A stretch of 64,000 nt of DNA from G965212025 sp965215765 (lineage in GTDB: Bacteria; Pseudomonadota; Gammaproteobacteria; Poriferisulfidales; Oxydemutatoraceae): NCBI GenBank assembly GCA_965215765.1, contig OZ244118.1, forward strand, positions 1,612,001-1,676,000, in the 5' to 3' direction. Made by a program: the position numbers and the translations under genes. Below the pieces are notes generated by a model. It saw only the letters and a program-made list of their open reading frames with translations. It was not told the DNA's origin and did not search any database. This document shows positions 1 through 8,462 of the stretch, piece after piece. Every line of letters starts with the position of its first letter. Position 1 is the first letter of the stretch.

Positions 1-2504
1 TTGATGGGTTGAAAAAGGAAATCAACAGCCTGTCTGAGGAAGCACTTAAGTTGCAGAACGATGTAGAGGCTTTCAAGCCAGAACAAGACAAACTTGACCG
101 AGCCATTAAGGCTGCGTCACTGGATGGTTCGTACGCAACGCTCATGGCAATCCGGGAGCAGCAGTCAAATGATCAGGCGGCTCTGAAAGCCGGAGAGCAG
201 GCTCTTCCTGGATTGGAATCATTTGCCAGGGAACAGGCTGAATCACACAAGTTAACTGAACAGCAGACGGTTACAGCCAAAGAAAGGCTGAAAGCTGCTG
301 CACCGCTTATTCAGAAAGTTCGTTCTCTTGACCAGAAGCTTGCCGAGCAGAAAAAGACTGTTTCGGAAGGTGAGGAGAGCTGCAAAAGGGATGCGACAAA
401 GATTGATGCCGACAAACAGGCCAGACTGAAAGAGCAGGAAAAGCGAACCAAGGCCGAAAAAGACCTGGAACTTGCTGATGGCTTTCTCAAGACGCATGCG
501 GAGGATGAATGGCTGTTCAGTAATTTGGCCGGTGTTGAAGAACAGCTTGGCGGCTTGCTCTCCAGACAACAAGAGATCACTCAAAAAGAGACCGGTCACG
601 AGAAGGCTGCCACGGCTCTGGAGCAAGCGACAAAGAAACTCTACGAATGCATAAAGTGGTGCGGTATCCGCAAACACGAGCTTGAGAATGCGTCAAAAAA
701 CCTCCGGCAAGGGAAAGATGCTTTGAGCAAATTGCTGGATGGTCGGCTGCTGCGTGAATACCGCACCGAGAAGGAATCCCTGCTTCGTGAAATGGCTTTT
801 CTGTCAAAGATTGCGGAGCTTGAAGACCACCGATCCAAACTGGAAGATGGCAAACCTTGTCCACTCTGCGGTGCGGAAGAACACCCCTTTGCAGAAGGGA
901 ATGTTCCTGTTCCCGATGAAACCGAAAAGAAAATTGAGGTACTCACCAGGCTGATTATCGAGGCTGAGGATCAGGAGGTTGCCATCAGGAAACTTGAAGA
1001 AGGGGAGGGTGCCGCCCGCAAAAATCTGACGGACAGTGAAAAGCTGGAAGCAACTGCAGCGAATGATAAGAAGGCTGCCGAGAGAGCCCTTGCTGAGCTG
1101 AAAGATAGCTTGGGGAAAGTTCGCGCTACTTTTAACGAATTGAAACAGGCCGTATCTGCCAGACTTCAGCCGCTTGGTATTACGGGAATTCCTGATGGCG
1201 ATGTTTCATCACTGCTTGAGTCGCTGAAGGTACGCCTGAACGAATGGCTGTTCCAGGTTAAGAAAAAGACTGAATTCGAAAGGCAGATTGCAGACATTGA
1301 CAGCGAGATGAAACGTCTGGATGCGGTCATGGAAACTCAAAGCAATGCCTTGGTCGAGAAACAGGGACGCCTGGATACGCTGAAAAAGGAGCACGCCGCT
1401 GGAAGTGGTGAGCGGGAAGAATTGTATGGTGACAAAAATCCTGACGATGAAGAGAGTCGTCTGAACAAGGCAGTTGTTGGTGCTGAGGAAGCAGAAAAGG
1501 AGGCCAGAACCCGGCACACTGCGCTGCAACAGAAATTGATCACTGCCATGACACATGTCGAATCCCTGAAAAAGCGTATCAACTTGGGAGTTCTGGAACT
1601 GAAAAGGGCAGAAGCCGATTTTTTTACAGCACTTGTTCCTGTCGGTTTCTCAGATGAAAGACAATTCCTTGAAGCCAGGCTTACAACAGGGCAGCGGGAT
1701 ACCCTGTCTGCAAGAGCCAAGAGACTGGATGATGGTCAAACGGATCTCAAGGCCAGGCAAAAAGATCGCGAAACGCGTTTGGCCACCGAGACAGCCAAGA
1801 AGGTTACGGACAGACCTTTTGAGGAACTGGAACAGCAGTTCAAAGAGCATGAAGAATCTTTGAAACAGCTACGCGATGCCATTGCCGGGCTCAAGCACAA
1901 ACTAAGTGAAAGCGCGTCCGCCAAAGAACGGATAAAGGAAAAGCAGGTGGCCATAGAGGCTCAGAAAACAGAGTGTCACCGGTGGGAAACGCTGCATGGT
2001 CTGATTGGCTCTGCAGATGGCAAAAAATACCGCAACTTCGCTCAGGGGCTGACCTTTGAGTTGATGGTCGCACATGCCAACCGCCAGCTGGAAAAGATGA
2101 CCGACCGATACCTGCTTGTTCGTGACAACGAGCAGCCCTTGGAGCTGAACGTCGTTGATGATTATCAGGCGGGTGTAATCAGGTCAACCAAGAATCTGTC
2201 CGGTGGTGAAAGCTTCATCGTAAGCCTCACACTGGCACTGGGTCTTTCCAAGATGGCAAGCCGTAAAGTTCGCGTGGATTCCCTGTTTCTTGATGAAGGC
2301 TTTGGCACCTTGGATGAAGAATCTCTGGAAACCGCCCTTGAAACCTTATCCAGGCTCCAGCAGGACGGCAAACTGATTGGGATCATCTCTCACGTACCTG
2401 CAGTGAAGGAAAGGATCAGCACACAGATAACCATAACGCCTGTCTCCGGTGGCCGCAGTTCACTTGCCGGGCCGGGCTGTAGCAAGGTTGCCAACAGTGA
2501 ATAA
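1..2504 (+). CDS. sbcC: SbcC, ATPase subunit of the SbcCD nuclease (5' end outside the window)
   Basis: SbcC is the SMC/Rad50-like ATPase that, with the SbcD nuclease, cleaves DNA hairpins and processes double-strand ends. The frame is open to the left edge, so the N-terminal Walker A half lies outside. Visible are long Lys/Glu/Gln-rich coiled-coil arms, the zinc-hook CxxC (CPLCG, about codons 284-287 counted from base 9), a second coiled coil, the ABC signature LSGGES near codon 730, a Walker B/D-loop stretch containing FLDEGFGTLDEES, and the switch region IGIISH. About 830 residues are present out of the roughly 1000-1200 usual for the family. The 3' third is the source of all the sbcC fragments downstream to 6755. 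Whether the complete gene is functional cannot be judged from this window. Confidence 0.93.
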   Translation, partial: DGLKKEINSLSEEALKLQNDVEAFKPEQDKLDRAIKAASLDGSYATLMAIREQQSNDQAALKAGEQALPGLESFAREQAESHKLTEQQTVTAKERLKAAAPLIQKVRSLDQKLAEQKKTVSEGEESCKRDATKIDADKQARLKEQEKRTKAEKDLELADGFLKTHAEDEWLFSNLAGVEEQLGGLLSRQQEITQKETGHEKAATALEQATKKLYECIKWCGIRKHELENASKNLRQGKDALSKLLDGRLLREYRTEKESLLREMAFLSKIAELEDHRSKLEDGKPCPLCGAEEHPFAEGNVPVPDETEKKIEVLTRLIIEAEDQEVAIRKLEEGEGAARKNLTDSEKLEATAANDKKAAERALAELKDSLGKVRATFNELKQAVSARLQPLGITGIPDGDVSSLLESLKVRLNEWLFQVKKKTEFERQIADIDSEMKRLDAVMETQSNALVEKQGRLDTLKKEHAAGSGEREELYGDKNPDDEESRLNKAVVGAEEAEKEARTRHTALQQKLITAMTHVESLKKRINLGVLELKRAEADFFTALVPVGFSDERQFLEARLTTGQRDTLSARAKRLDDGQTDLKARQKDRETRLATETAKKVTDRPFEELEQQFKEHEESLKQLRDAIAGLKHKLSESASAKERIKEKQVAIEAQKTECHRWETLHGLIGSADGKKYRNFAQGLTFELMVAHANRQLEKMTDRYLLVRDNEQPLELNVVDDYQAGVIRSTKNLSGGESFIVSLTLALGLSKMASRKVRVDSLFLDEGFGTLDEESLETALETLSRLQQDGKLIGIISHVPAVKERISTQITITPVSGGRSSLAGPGCSKVANSE
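1981..2221. repeat. Pair of imperfect 20-bp direct repeats inside sbcC, spaced 221 bp
   Basis: Bases 1981-2000 (GGTGGGAAACGCTGCATGGT) and 2202-2221 (GGTGGTGAAAGCTTCATCGT) are imperfect direct repeats exactly 221 bp apart. The second overlaps the codons of the ABC signature. The tandem array downstream has a 221-bp period with its junctions in this same sequence, so slippage or unequal exchange between these two sites is the likely origin. Confidence 0.8.
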
Positions 2505-2801
2505 AAGGGAATTGTGTGTTTGAGTTCGCGGACGGTGATTTTTCGTATGCCATGAGGCAGTTGTTGCCATTTTTGAATCGCCTGAGTCCGGCGTTATAGT
2601 TGCCGCAAATGAGGGCACGGCGGCGTCTCCGCCATGCCTTTCGCTTCACACGGTGAGCAAACTGTGCCCATATTGACTGCGCCAGGAGCACCTTACGTCT
2701 GATTCAAAGCTTGGGGGTGTGGCACACTTTCGACTGCTTGACATGCAGGCCTAACAGTAAATGAAAGCTTGCTGCCACATTCTTGGAAAGGAGATAGACT
2801 C
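2505..2801 (+). other. Spacer between sbcC and ferredoxin copy 1, with a degraded ORF
   Basis: This 297-bp spacer recurs at 4447-4749 and 6756-7052. One frame carries a decayed coding stretch (IFES...ANEGTA...) that is interrupted differently in each copy. In this copy it runs into Ser/Pro-rich sequence and stops. The last bases hold a strong Shine-Dalgarno (GGAAAGGAG, about 2785-2793) for the ferredoxin. The ancestral gene is not recognised with confidence. Confidence 0.4.
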
Positions 2802-2984
2802 ATGAAAGTGAATTGGGATGAGGACACCTGCATACATGCTGGCAAGTGCGTTGAAGGTTTGCCTTCGGTATTCAAAGTTGTTGACAATAAATTTGTGATT
2901 GATCAGTCCGGTGCGGATGAGAGCGCAATTCGGGAAGTCGTCGGCAGATGTCCCTCAGGGGCGCTGACAATCGACGAGTCGTGA
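2802..2984 (+). CDS. Small single-cluster ferredoxin (YjdI/Fer4_19-like), copy 1
   Basis: This 60-residue protein has CIHAGKC (Cys10, Cys16) and RCPSGAL (Cys50), the pattern of the divergent 4Fe-4S mono-cluster family (Fer4_19, YjdI-like). Only three cysteines are present, so the cluster is either 3Fe-4S or a 4Fe-4S with a non-cysteine ligand. The ATG at 2802 is preferred over an upstream TTG at 2769 because AAGGAG lies 8 bp upstream. It is one of three copies encoding identical proteins (also 4750 and 7053). The reductase at 7392 follows copy 3 directly and only as a truncated start after copies 1 and 2, which suggests an electron-transfer pair. Redox partner and pathway are inferred. Confidence 0.85.
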   Translation: MKVNWDEDTCIHAGKCVEGLPSVFKVVDNKFVIDQSGADESAIREVVGRCPSGALTIDES

Positions 2985-3140
2985 AGTAGCGACCGCTACA
3001 CTTTCTGATCCTTTGCTCGCTTTGGCTGAGCCTTTTGCGGTGGCGCAACTCACGCCTCTTTTGTTGTCTCTCGGTGGTGCTGATTTAAAGAGCCTTTGCA
3101 GGATTTAATGGCTTTCAAGTCTATGAGGGGAGTGTAAGTC

Positions 3141-3221
3141 ACGTTTTCTTTCGGTCAGAAAGAATGCACAGCAACCATAAACTCATACACTAGGCTACTT
3201 GTTAAATAAGGCCGGAACCTT
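3141..3221 (+). pseudogene. Truncated 5' end of the ferredoxin reductase gene, remnant 1
   Basis: These bases match the first about 80 bp of the reductase at 7392, but the start codon is ACG instead of ATG and a frame-ending TAA follows (GTTAAATAAG against GTCAAAAAAG). At 3221/3222 it is fused to internal sbcC sequence (CTCAAGCACAAAC, as at 1890). It marks the junction of a tandem duplication and cannot be translated. Confidence 0.85.
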
Positions 3222-4446
3222 GTCGGTCTCAAGCACAAACTAAGTGGAAGTGCGGCCGCCAAAGAACGGATAAAGGAAAGGCAGGTGGCCATAGAGGCTC
3301 AGAAAAAAGAGTGTCACCGGTGGGAGAAGCCGCATGGTCTGATTGGCTCTGAAGATGGCAAAAAATACCGCAACTTCACTCAGGGGCCGACCTTTGAGTT
3401 GATGGTCGCACATGCCAACCGTCAGCTGGAAAAGATGACCGACCGATACCTGCTTGTTCGTGATAACGAGCAGCCCTTGGATCTGAACGTTGTTGATGAT
3501 TATCAGGCGGGTGTAATCAGGTCAACCAAGAATCTGTCCGGTGGGAAAAGCTTCATGGTCTGATTGGCTCTGCAGATGGCAAAAAATACCGCAACTTCAC
3601 TCAGGGGCTGACCTTTGAGTTGATAGTTGCACATGCCAACCGTCAGCTGGAACAGACGACCGACCGGTACCTGCTTGTTCGTGATAACGAACAGCCCTTG
3701 GAACTGAACGTCGTTGATGATTATCAGACGGGTGAAATCAGGTCGACCAAGAATCTGTCCGGTGGGAAAAGCTTCATCGTAAGCCTCACACTGGCACTGG
3801 GTCTTTCCAAGATGGCAAGCCTAAAGCTCGCGTGGATTCCCTGTTTCTTGACGAAGGCTTCGGCACCTTGGATGAAGAATCTCTGGAAACCGCCCTTGAA
3901 ACCTTATCCAGGCTCCAGCAGGACGGCAAACTGATTGGGATCATCTCTCACGTACCTGTAGTGAAGGAAAGGATCAGCACACAGATAACCACAACGCCTG
4001 TTTCAGGTGGCCGCAGTTCACTTGCCGAGCCGGACTGCAGCATGACCGACCGGCACCTGCTTGTCCGTGATAACGAGCAGCCCTTGGATCTGATGGTCGT
4101 TGATGATTATCAGACGGGTGAAATCAGGTCGACCAAGAATCTGTCCGGTGGTGAAAGCTTCATCGTAAGCCTCACACTGGCACTGGGTCTTTCCAAGATG
4201 GCAAGCCGTAAAGTTCGCGTGGATTCCCTGTTTCTTGATGAAGGCTTTGGCACCTTGGATGAAGAATCTCTGGAAACCGCCCTTGAACCTTTATCCAGGC
4301 TCCTGCAGGACGGCAAACTGATTGGGATCATCTCTCACGTACCTGCAAGTGAAGGAAAGGATCAGCACACAGATAACCATAACGCTTGTCTCCGGTGGCC
4401 GCAGTTCACTTACCGGGTCGGGCTGCAGCAAGGTTGCCAGCAGTGA
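3222..4446 (+). pseudogene. Composite of sbcC 3' fragments, block copy 2
   Basis: This corresponds to sbcC from about 1884 to its stop, expanded by internal repeats. Units beginning CATGGTCTGATTGG lie at 3333 and 3554, and a further signature/Walker B segment starts about 4043. The 221-bp step shifts frame, so pieces end soon after each junction (for example ...SGGKSFMV). Near the end, GCAAGTGAAGG has one base more than sbcC GCAGTGAAGG, which changes the C-terminus. No piece contains the N-terminal ATPase half or the zinc hook, so SbcC function is not expected. Confidence 0.85.
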
Positions 4447-4749
4447 ATAAAAGGGAATTGTGTATTTGAGTTCGCGGACGGTGATTTTTCGTGTGCCTTG
4501 AGGCAGGTGTTTTACATTTTTGAATCGCTCAAGCCCGGCGTTACAGCTACCGCAAATGAGGGCACGGCTGGCGCCGTCGCCATGTCTTTCGCTTCACACG
4601 GCGGGCAAACTGTGTCCATATTTGCTGCGCCAGGAGCGCCTTTCGGTTGATTCAAAGCTTGGGGATGTGGCACACTTCCGGTTTCTTGACATACAGGCTT
4701 AACAGTAAATGAAAGCTTGCTGTCACATTCTTGGAAAGGAGATAGTCTC
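4447..4749 (+). other. Spacer upstream of ferredoxin copy 2
   Basis: This is a diverged copy of 2505-2801. The decayed ORF reads further here (ANEGTAGAVAMSFASHGG) and stops at about 4648-4650. The SD-like GGAAAGGAG before the ferredoxin is retained. Confidence 0.4.
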
Positions 4750-4932
4750 ATGAAAGTGAATTGGGATGAGGACACCTGCATACATGCAGGCAAGTGTGTT
4801 GAAGGTTTGCCTTCGGTATTCAAAGTTGTTGACAATAAATTTGTGATTGATCAGTCCGGTGCGGATGAGAGCGCAATTCGGGAAGTCGTCGGCAGATGTC
4901 CCTCAGGGGCGCTGACAATCGACGAGTCGTGA
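4750..4932 (+). CDS. Small single-cluster ferredoxin (YjdI/Fer4_19-like), copy 2
   Basis: The 60-residue product is identical to those of the copies at 2802 and 7053. I found only two base differences, both silent (GCT/GCA in Ala13 and TGC/TGT in Cys16). The same three cysteines (10, 16, 50) and the same upstream AAGGAG are present. It is followed by the second truncated reductase start, not by an intact reductase. Preservation among decayed flanks suggests the copy is expressed or has been homogenised. Confidence 0.83.
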   Translation: MKVNWDEDTCIHAGKCVEGLPSVFKVVDNKFVIDQSGADESAIREVVGRCPSGALTIDES

Positions 4933-5089
4933 AGTAGCGACCGCTACACTTTCTGATCCTTTGCTCGCTTTGGCTGAGCCTTTTGCGGTGGAGTAACTCA
5001 CGCCTCTTTTGTCGTCTCTCGGCGGTGCTGATTTAAAGAGCCTTTGCAGGATTTAGTGGCTTTCAAGTCTATGGAGGAGGGTGTAAGTC

Positions 5090-5170
5090 ACGTTTTCTTT
5101 CGGTCAGAAAGAATGCACAGCAACCATAAACTCCGACACCAGGCTACTTGTTAAATAAGGCCGGAACCTT
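5090..5170 (+). pseudogene. Truncated 5' end of the ferredoxin reductase gene, remnant 2
   Basis: It has the same defects as the remnant at 3141 (ACG for ATG, then the TAA in GTTAAATAAG) and the same fusion to internal sbcC sequence at 5170/5171. The shared lesions show that this remnant and the earlier one descend from one already-broken copy. Confidence 0.85.
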
Positions 5171-6755
5171 GCCGGTCTCAAGCACAAACTAAGTGGAAGT
5201 GCGGCCGCCAAAGAACGGATGAAGGAAAAGCAGGTGTCCATAGAGGCTCAGAAAAAGAGTGTCACCGGTGGGAGAAGCTGCATGGTCTGATTGGCTCTGC
5301 AGAAGGCAAAAAATACCGCAACTTCACTCAGGGGCTGACCTTTGAGTTGATGGTCGCACATGCCAACCGTCAGTTGGAAAAGATGACCGACCGGCACCTG
5401 CTGTTCGTGATAACGAGCAGTCCTTGGAGTTGAATGTCGTTGATGGTTATCAGTAGGGTGAAATCAGGTCGACCAAGAATCTGTCCGTTGGGAAAAGCTG
5501 CATGGTCTGATTGGCTCTGCAGATGGCAAAAAATACCGCAACTTTGCTCAGGGGCTGACCTTTGAGTTGATGGTCGCACATGCCAACCGTCAGCTGGAAA
5601 AGATAACCGACCGGTACCTGCTTGTTCGTGATAACGAGCAGCCCTTGGAGCTGATGGCCGTTGATGGTTATCAGGCGGGTGAAGTCAGGCCGACCAAGAA
5701 TCTGTCCGGTGGGAGAAGCCGCATGGTCTGATTGGCTCTGCAGATGGCAAAAAATACCGCAACTTTGCTCAGGGGCTGACCTTTGAGTTGATGGTCGCAC
5801 ATGCCAACCGTCAGCTGGAAAAGATGACCGACCGGTACCTGCTTGTCCGTGATAACGAGCAGCCCTTGGAGCTGATGGTCGTTGATGATTATCAGACGGG
5901 TGAAGTCAGGTCGACCAAGAATCTGTCCGGTGGGAAAAGCCGCATGGTCTGATTGGCTCTGCAGATGGCAAAAAATATCGCAACTTTGCTCAGGGGCTGA
6001 CCTTTGAGTTGATGGTCGCACATGCCAACCGTCAGCTGGAAAAGATGACCGACCGATACCTGCTTGTTCGTGATAACGAGCAGCCCTTGGAGTTGATGGT
6101 CGTTGATGGTTATCAGGCGGGTGAAATCAGGTCGACCAAGAATCTGTCCGGTGGGCAAAGCTGCATGGTCTGGTTGAACGTTGTTGATGATTATCAGGCG
6201 GGTGAAGTCAGGTCGACCAAGAATCTGTCCGGTGGGAAAAAATCGCATGGTTTGATTGGCTCTGCAGATGGCAAAAAATACCACAACTTTGCTCAGGGGC
6301 TGACCTTTGAGTTGATGGTCGCACATGCCAACCGTCAGCTGGAAAAGATGACCGACCGGTACCTGCTTGTTCGTGACAACGAGCAGCCCTTGGATCTGAA
6401 CGTTGTTGATGATTATCAGGCGGGTGTAATCAGGTCAACCAAGAATCTGTCCGGTGGTGAAAGCTTCATCGTAAGCCTCACACTGGCACTGGGTCTTTCC
6501 AAGATGGCAAGCCCTAAAGTTCGCGTGGATTCCCTGCTTCTTGATGAAGGCTTTGGCACCTTGGATGAAGGATCTCTGGAAATCGCCCTTGAACCTTTAT
6601 CCAGGCTCCAGCAGGACGGCAAACTGATTGGGATCATCTCTCACGTACCTGCAAGTGAAGGAAAGGATCAGCACACAGATAACCATAACGCCTTCTCCGG
6701 TGGCCGCAGTTCACTTGCCGGGCCGGGCTGCAGCAAGGTTGCCAACAGTGAATAA
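5171..6755 (+). pseudogene. Composite of sbcC 3' fragments, block copy 3
   Basis: This begins at the same sbcC breakpoint as copy 2 and ends with the sbcC 3' end at 6755. Between them lie several 221-bp repeats of the segment from HGLIGSADGKKY to NLSGG. A 248-codon open frame (6009-6755) exists, but it is assembled from repeat pieces with an altered C-terminus (ASEGKDQH, the extra base also seen in copy 2) and lacks Walker A, so it is unlikely to be functional. Confidence 0.85.
5281..6466 (+). repeat. 221-bp tandem array derived from sbcC
   Basis: CATGG of the motif GCATGGTCTGATTGG starts at 5281, 5501, 5722, 5943 and (TTTG variant) 6246, giving steps of 220, 221, 221 and 303 bp. The last step is 221 plus an 82-bp partial repeat at about 6170-6240. 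Each unit runs from the sbcC HGLIGS codons to the LSGG codons. Since 221 is not divisible by three, every junction shifts frame. Confidence 0.9.
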
Positions 6756-7052
6756 AAGGGAATTGTGTATTTGAGTTCGTGGACGGTGATTTTTCGTGTG
6801 CCTTGAGGCAGATGTTGCCATTTTTGAATCGCTCAAGCCCTGCGTTACAGCTACCGCAAATGAGGGCACGGCTTGCGTCGTCGCCATGCCTTTCGCTTCA
6901 CACGGCGGGCAAACTGTGTCCATATTGGCTGCGCAGGAGCGCCTTTCGGTTGATTCAAAGCTTGGGGATGTGGCACACTTCCGGTTTCTTGACATACAGG
7001 CTTAACAGTAAATGAAAGCTTGCTGTCACATTCTTGGAAAGGAGATAGTCTC
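6756..7052 (+). other. Spacer upstream of ferredoxin copy 3, with the longest version of the decayed ORF
   Basis: In this copy the decayed frame stays open to 7005 (from a possible GTG near 6793) and ends KLGDVAHFRFLDIQA. It contains VVAMPFASHGGQTVS, which loosely recalls the fold of NifX/NafY-type iron-molybdenum cofactor binding proteins. The resemblance is weak, and the open frame depends on a single missing base relative to copy 2 (GCTGCGCAGG against GCTGCGCCAGG). Confidence 0.3.
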
Positions 7053-7235
7053 ATGAAAGTGAATTGGGATGAGGACACCTGCATACATGCTGGCAAGTGC
7101 GTTGAAGGTTTGCCTTCGGTATTCAAAGTTGTTGACAATAAATTTGTGATTGATCAGTCCGGTGCGGATGAGAGCGCAATTCGGGAAGTCGTCGGCAGAT
7201 GTCCCTCAGGGGCGCTGACAATCGACGAGTCGTGA
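7053..7235 (+). CDS. Small single-cluster ferredoxin (YjdI/Fer4_19-like), copy 3
   Basis: This third copy of the 60-residue three-cysteine ferredoxin has the same translation as the other two and AAGGAG 8 bp upstream of ATG. It is the only copy with an intact reductase downstream (start 156 bp past its stop). A short inverted repeat, GTAGCGACCGCTAC, follows the stop in all three copies. The likely role is a low-molecular-weight electron carrier working with that reductase. Confidence 0.85.
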   Translation: MKVNWDEDTCIHAGKCVEGLPSVFKVVDNKFVIDQSGADESAIREVVGRCPSGALTIDES

Positions 7236-7391
7236 AGTAGCGACCGCTACACTTTCTGATCCTTTGCTCGCTTTGGCTGAGCTTTTTCTGGTTACGCAAC
7301 TCACGCCTCTTTTGTCGTTTCTCGGCGGTGCTGATTTAAAGGGCCTTTGCAGGATTTAATGGTTTTCAAGTCTATGAGGGAGGTGTAAGTC

Positions 7392-8462
7392 ATGTTTTCT
7401 TTCGGTCAGAAAGAATGCACAGCGACCATAAACTCAGACACCAGGCTACTCGTCAAAAAAGGTCAGAACCTTTTGGCGAGCGGGTTGGAATCCGGGTTGA
7501 ACTGGCCGCACGACTGTCGTGTGGGAAGCTGCGGCACGTGTCGGTGCAAACTGCTGTCCGGCAAAATAAAACCCTTGGCCGACTTCTCGTATGTCTTGCC
7601 GATAGAGGATATAAAGAGCGGATACATTCTTGCCTGTCAGACCCGTTTGAAGACTGACATAGAGGTCGAAGTTGAGTTGGGTGCCGGGAAAAGGGTGGCA
7701 GTGGAAACGCGCAAGGCGCGAGTGACCGGCATCCGAAAGCTGACCCATGACATTCTGGAGGTGGTGATTACTGCCGACTCTCCTTTCCCCGAGGGGATGG
7801 CCGCTGGCCAGTACGCGGAAATAACGTACCCGGGGCTGGCCAGCCCCCGATCCTATTCTTTCGCCACTGACTTGGCAGATAAAGCGCAAGGCACACTGAC
7901 TTTTTATATTCGCAACGTTCCCGGAGGCGAATTTACCGCTTGGCTTTTTGGCGAGAACCGCCTTCATGCTGAAGTGAGTGTAAGTGCTCCCTATGGAGAT
8001 TTTCGCTTGCACGACGGACTCAAGACGATGATCTGTATCGCCGGAGGGAGCGGCATGAGCGGCATAAAGGCCATCCTCGAACACGCATGTCGAATCGGGA
8101 CGAAAAGAGATGCGATTTTCTTGTTCGGTGCGCGCGGGCAACGAGACAGTTACTGTACGGATGAGATCGGAAAAATTGGCAGGGAATGGAATCCTGAGCA
8201 CAAATTTATTTTCGAAACGGTGCTGTCTGATGAGCCGTCAGACAGCGACTGGACAGGATCACGCGGCTTTGTCACCGATCATTTTCAGCAACATTACTTA
8301 CAGGACGTGGGTTTGGACATCCAGAAATGCGAAGCGTACCTGTGTGGTCCTCCTCCGATGGTTGACGCTGGTATTAAAGCACTGGCTGAAGCTGGCATGC
8401 AGAGTGACGCCATGTTCTTTGACAAGTTTCTTGACGCAAGCACGATCGAAGGCGGTCGTTGA
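7392..8462 (+). CDS. NAD(P)H-dependent ferredoxin/flavin reductase (monooxygenase reductase type)
   Basis: This 356-residue soluble electron-transfer flavoprotein resembles the reductase components of multicomponent oxygenases (MmoC/TmoF class). The N-terminal plant-type 2Fe-2S domain has CRVGSCGTC and a later ACQ cysteine (CX4CX2CXnC, residues about 40-85). The FAD domain has RSYSFA and GGEFTAWLF, and the NAD domain has CIAGGSGMSGI and CGPPPM. The C-terminus MFFDKFLDAS is typical of such reductases. ATG 7392 has GAGGGAGG upstream. No oxygenase gene is present here, so the acceptor may be the adjacent ferredoxin or an oxygenase elsewhere. Two broken copies of its 5' end lie at 3141 and 5090. 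Confidence 0.87.
   Translation: MFSFGQKECTATINSDTRLLVKKGQNLLASGLESGLNWPHDCRVGSCGTCRCKLLSGKIKPLADFSYVLPIEDIKSGYILACQTRLKTDIEVEVELGAGKRVAVETRKARVTGIRKLTHDILEVVITADSPFPEGMAAGQYAEITYPGLASPRSYSFATDLADKAQGTLTFYIRNVPGGEFTAWLFGENRLHAEVSVSAPYGDFRLHDGLKTMICIAGGSGMSGIKAILEHACRIGTKRDAIFLFGARGQRDSYCTDEIGKIGREWNPEHKFIFETVLSDEPSDSDWTGSRGFVTDHFQQHYLQDVGLDIQKCEAYLCGPPPMVDAGIKALAEAGMQSDAMFFDKFLDASTIEGGR

Noticed and set aside
5171..6755. 221-bp array considered as a CRISPR or satellite of unknown origin
   Set aside because: Units are coding fragments of sbcC without unique spacers, and no cas gene is present.
6009..6755. 248-codon open frame as a real gene
   Set aside because: It is stitched from repeated sbcC pieces, lacks Walker A and has a frameshifted end.
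1884..7472. Assembly artefact as the whole explanation of the triplication
   Set aside because: Copies differ by substitutions, frameshifts and lost codons, which simple misassembly would not create; single junctions could still be wrong.
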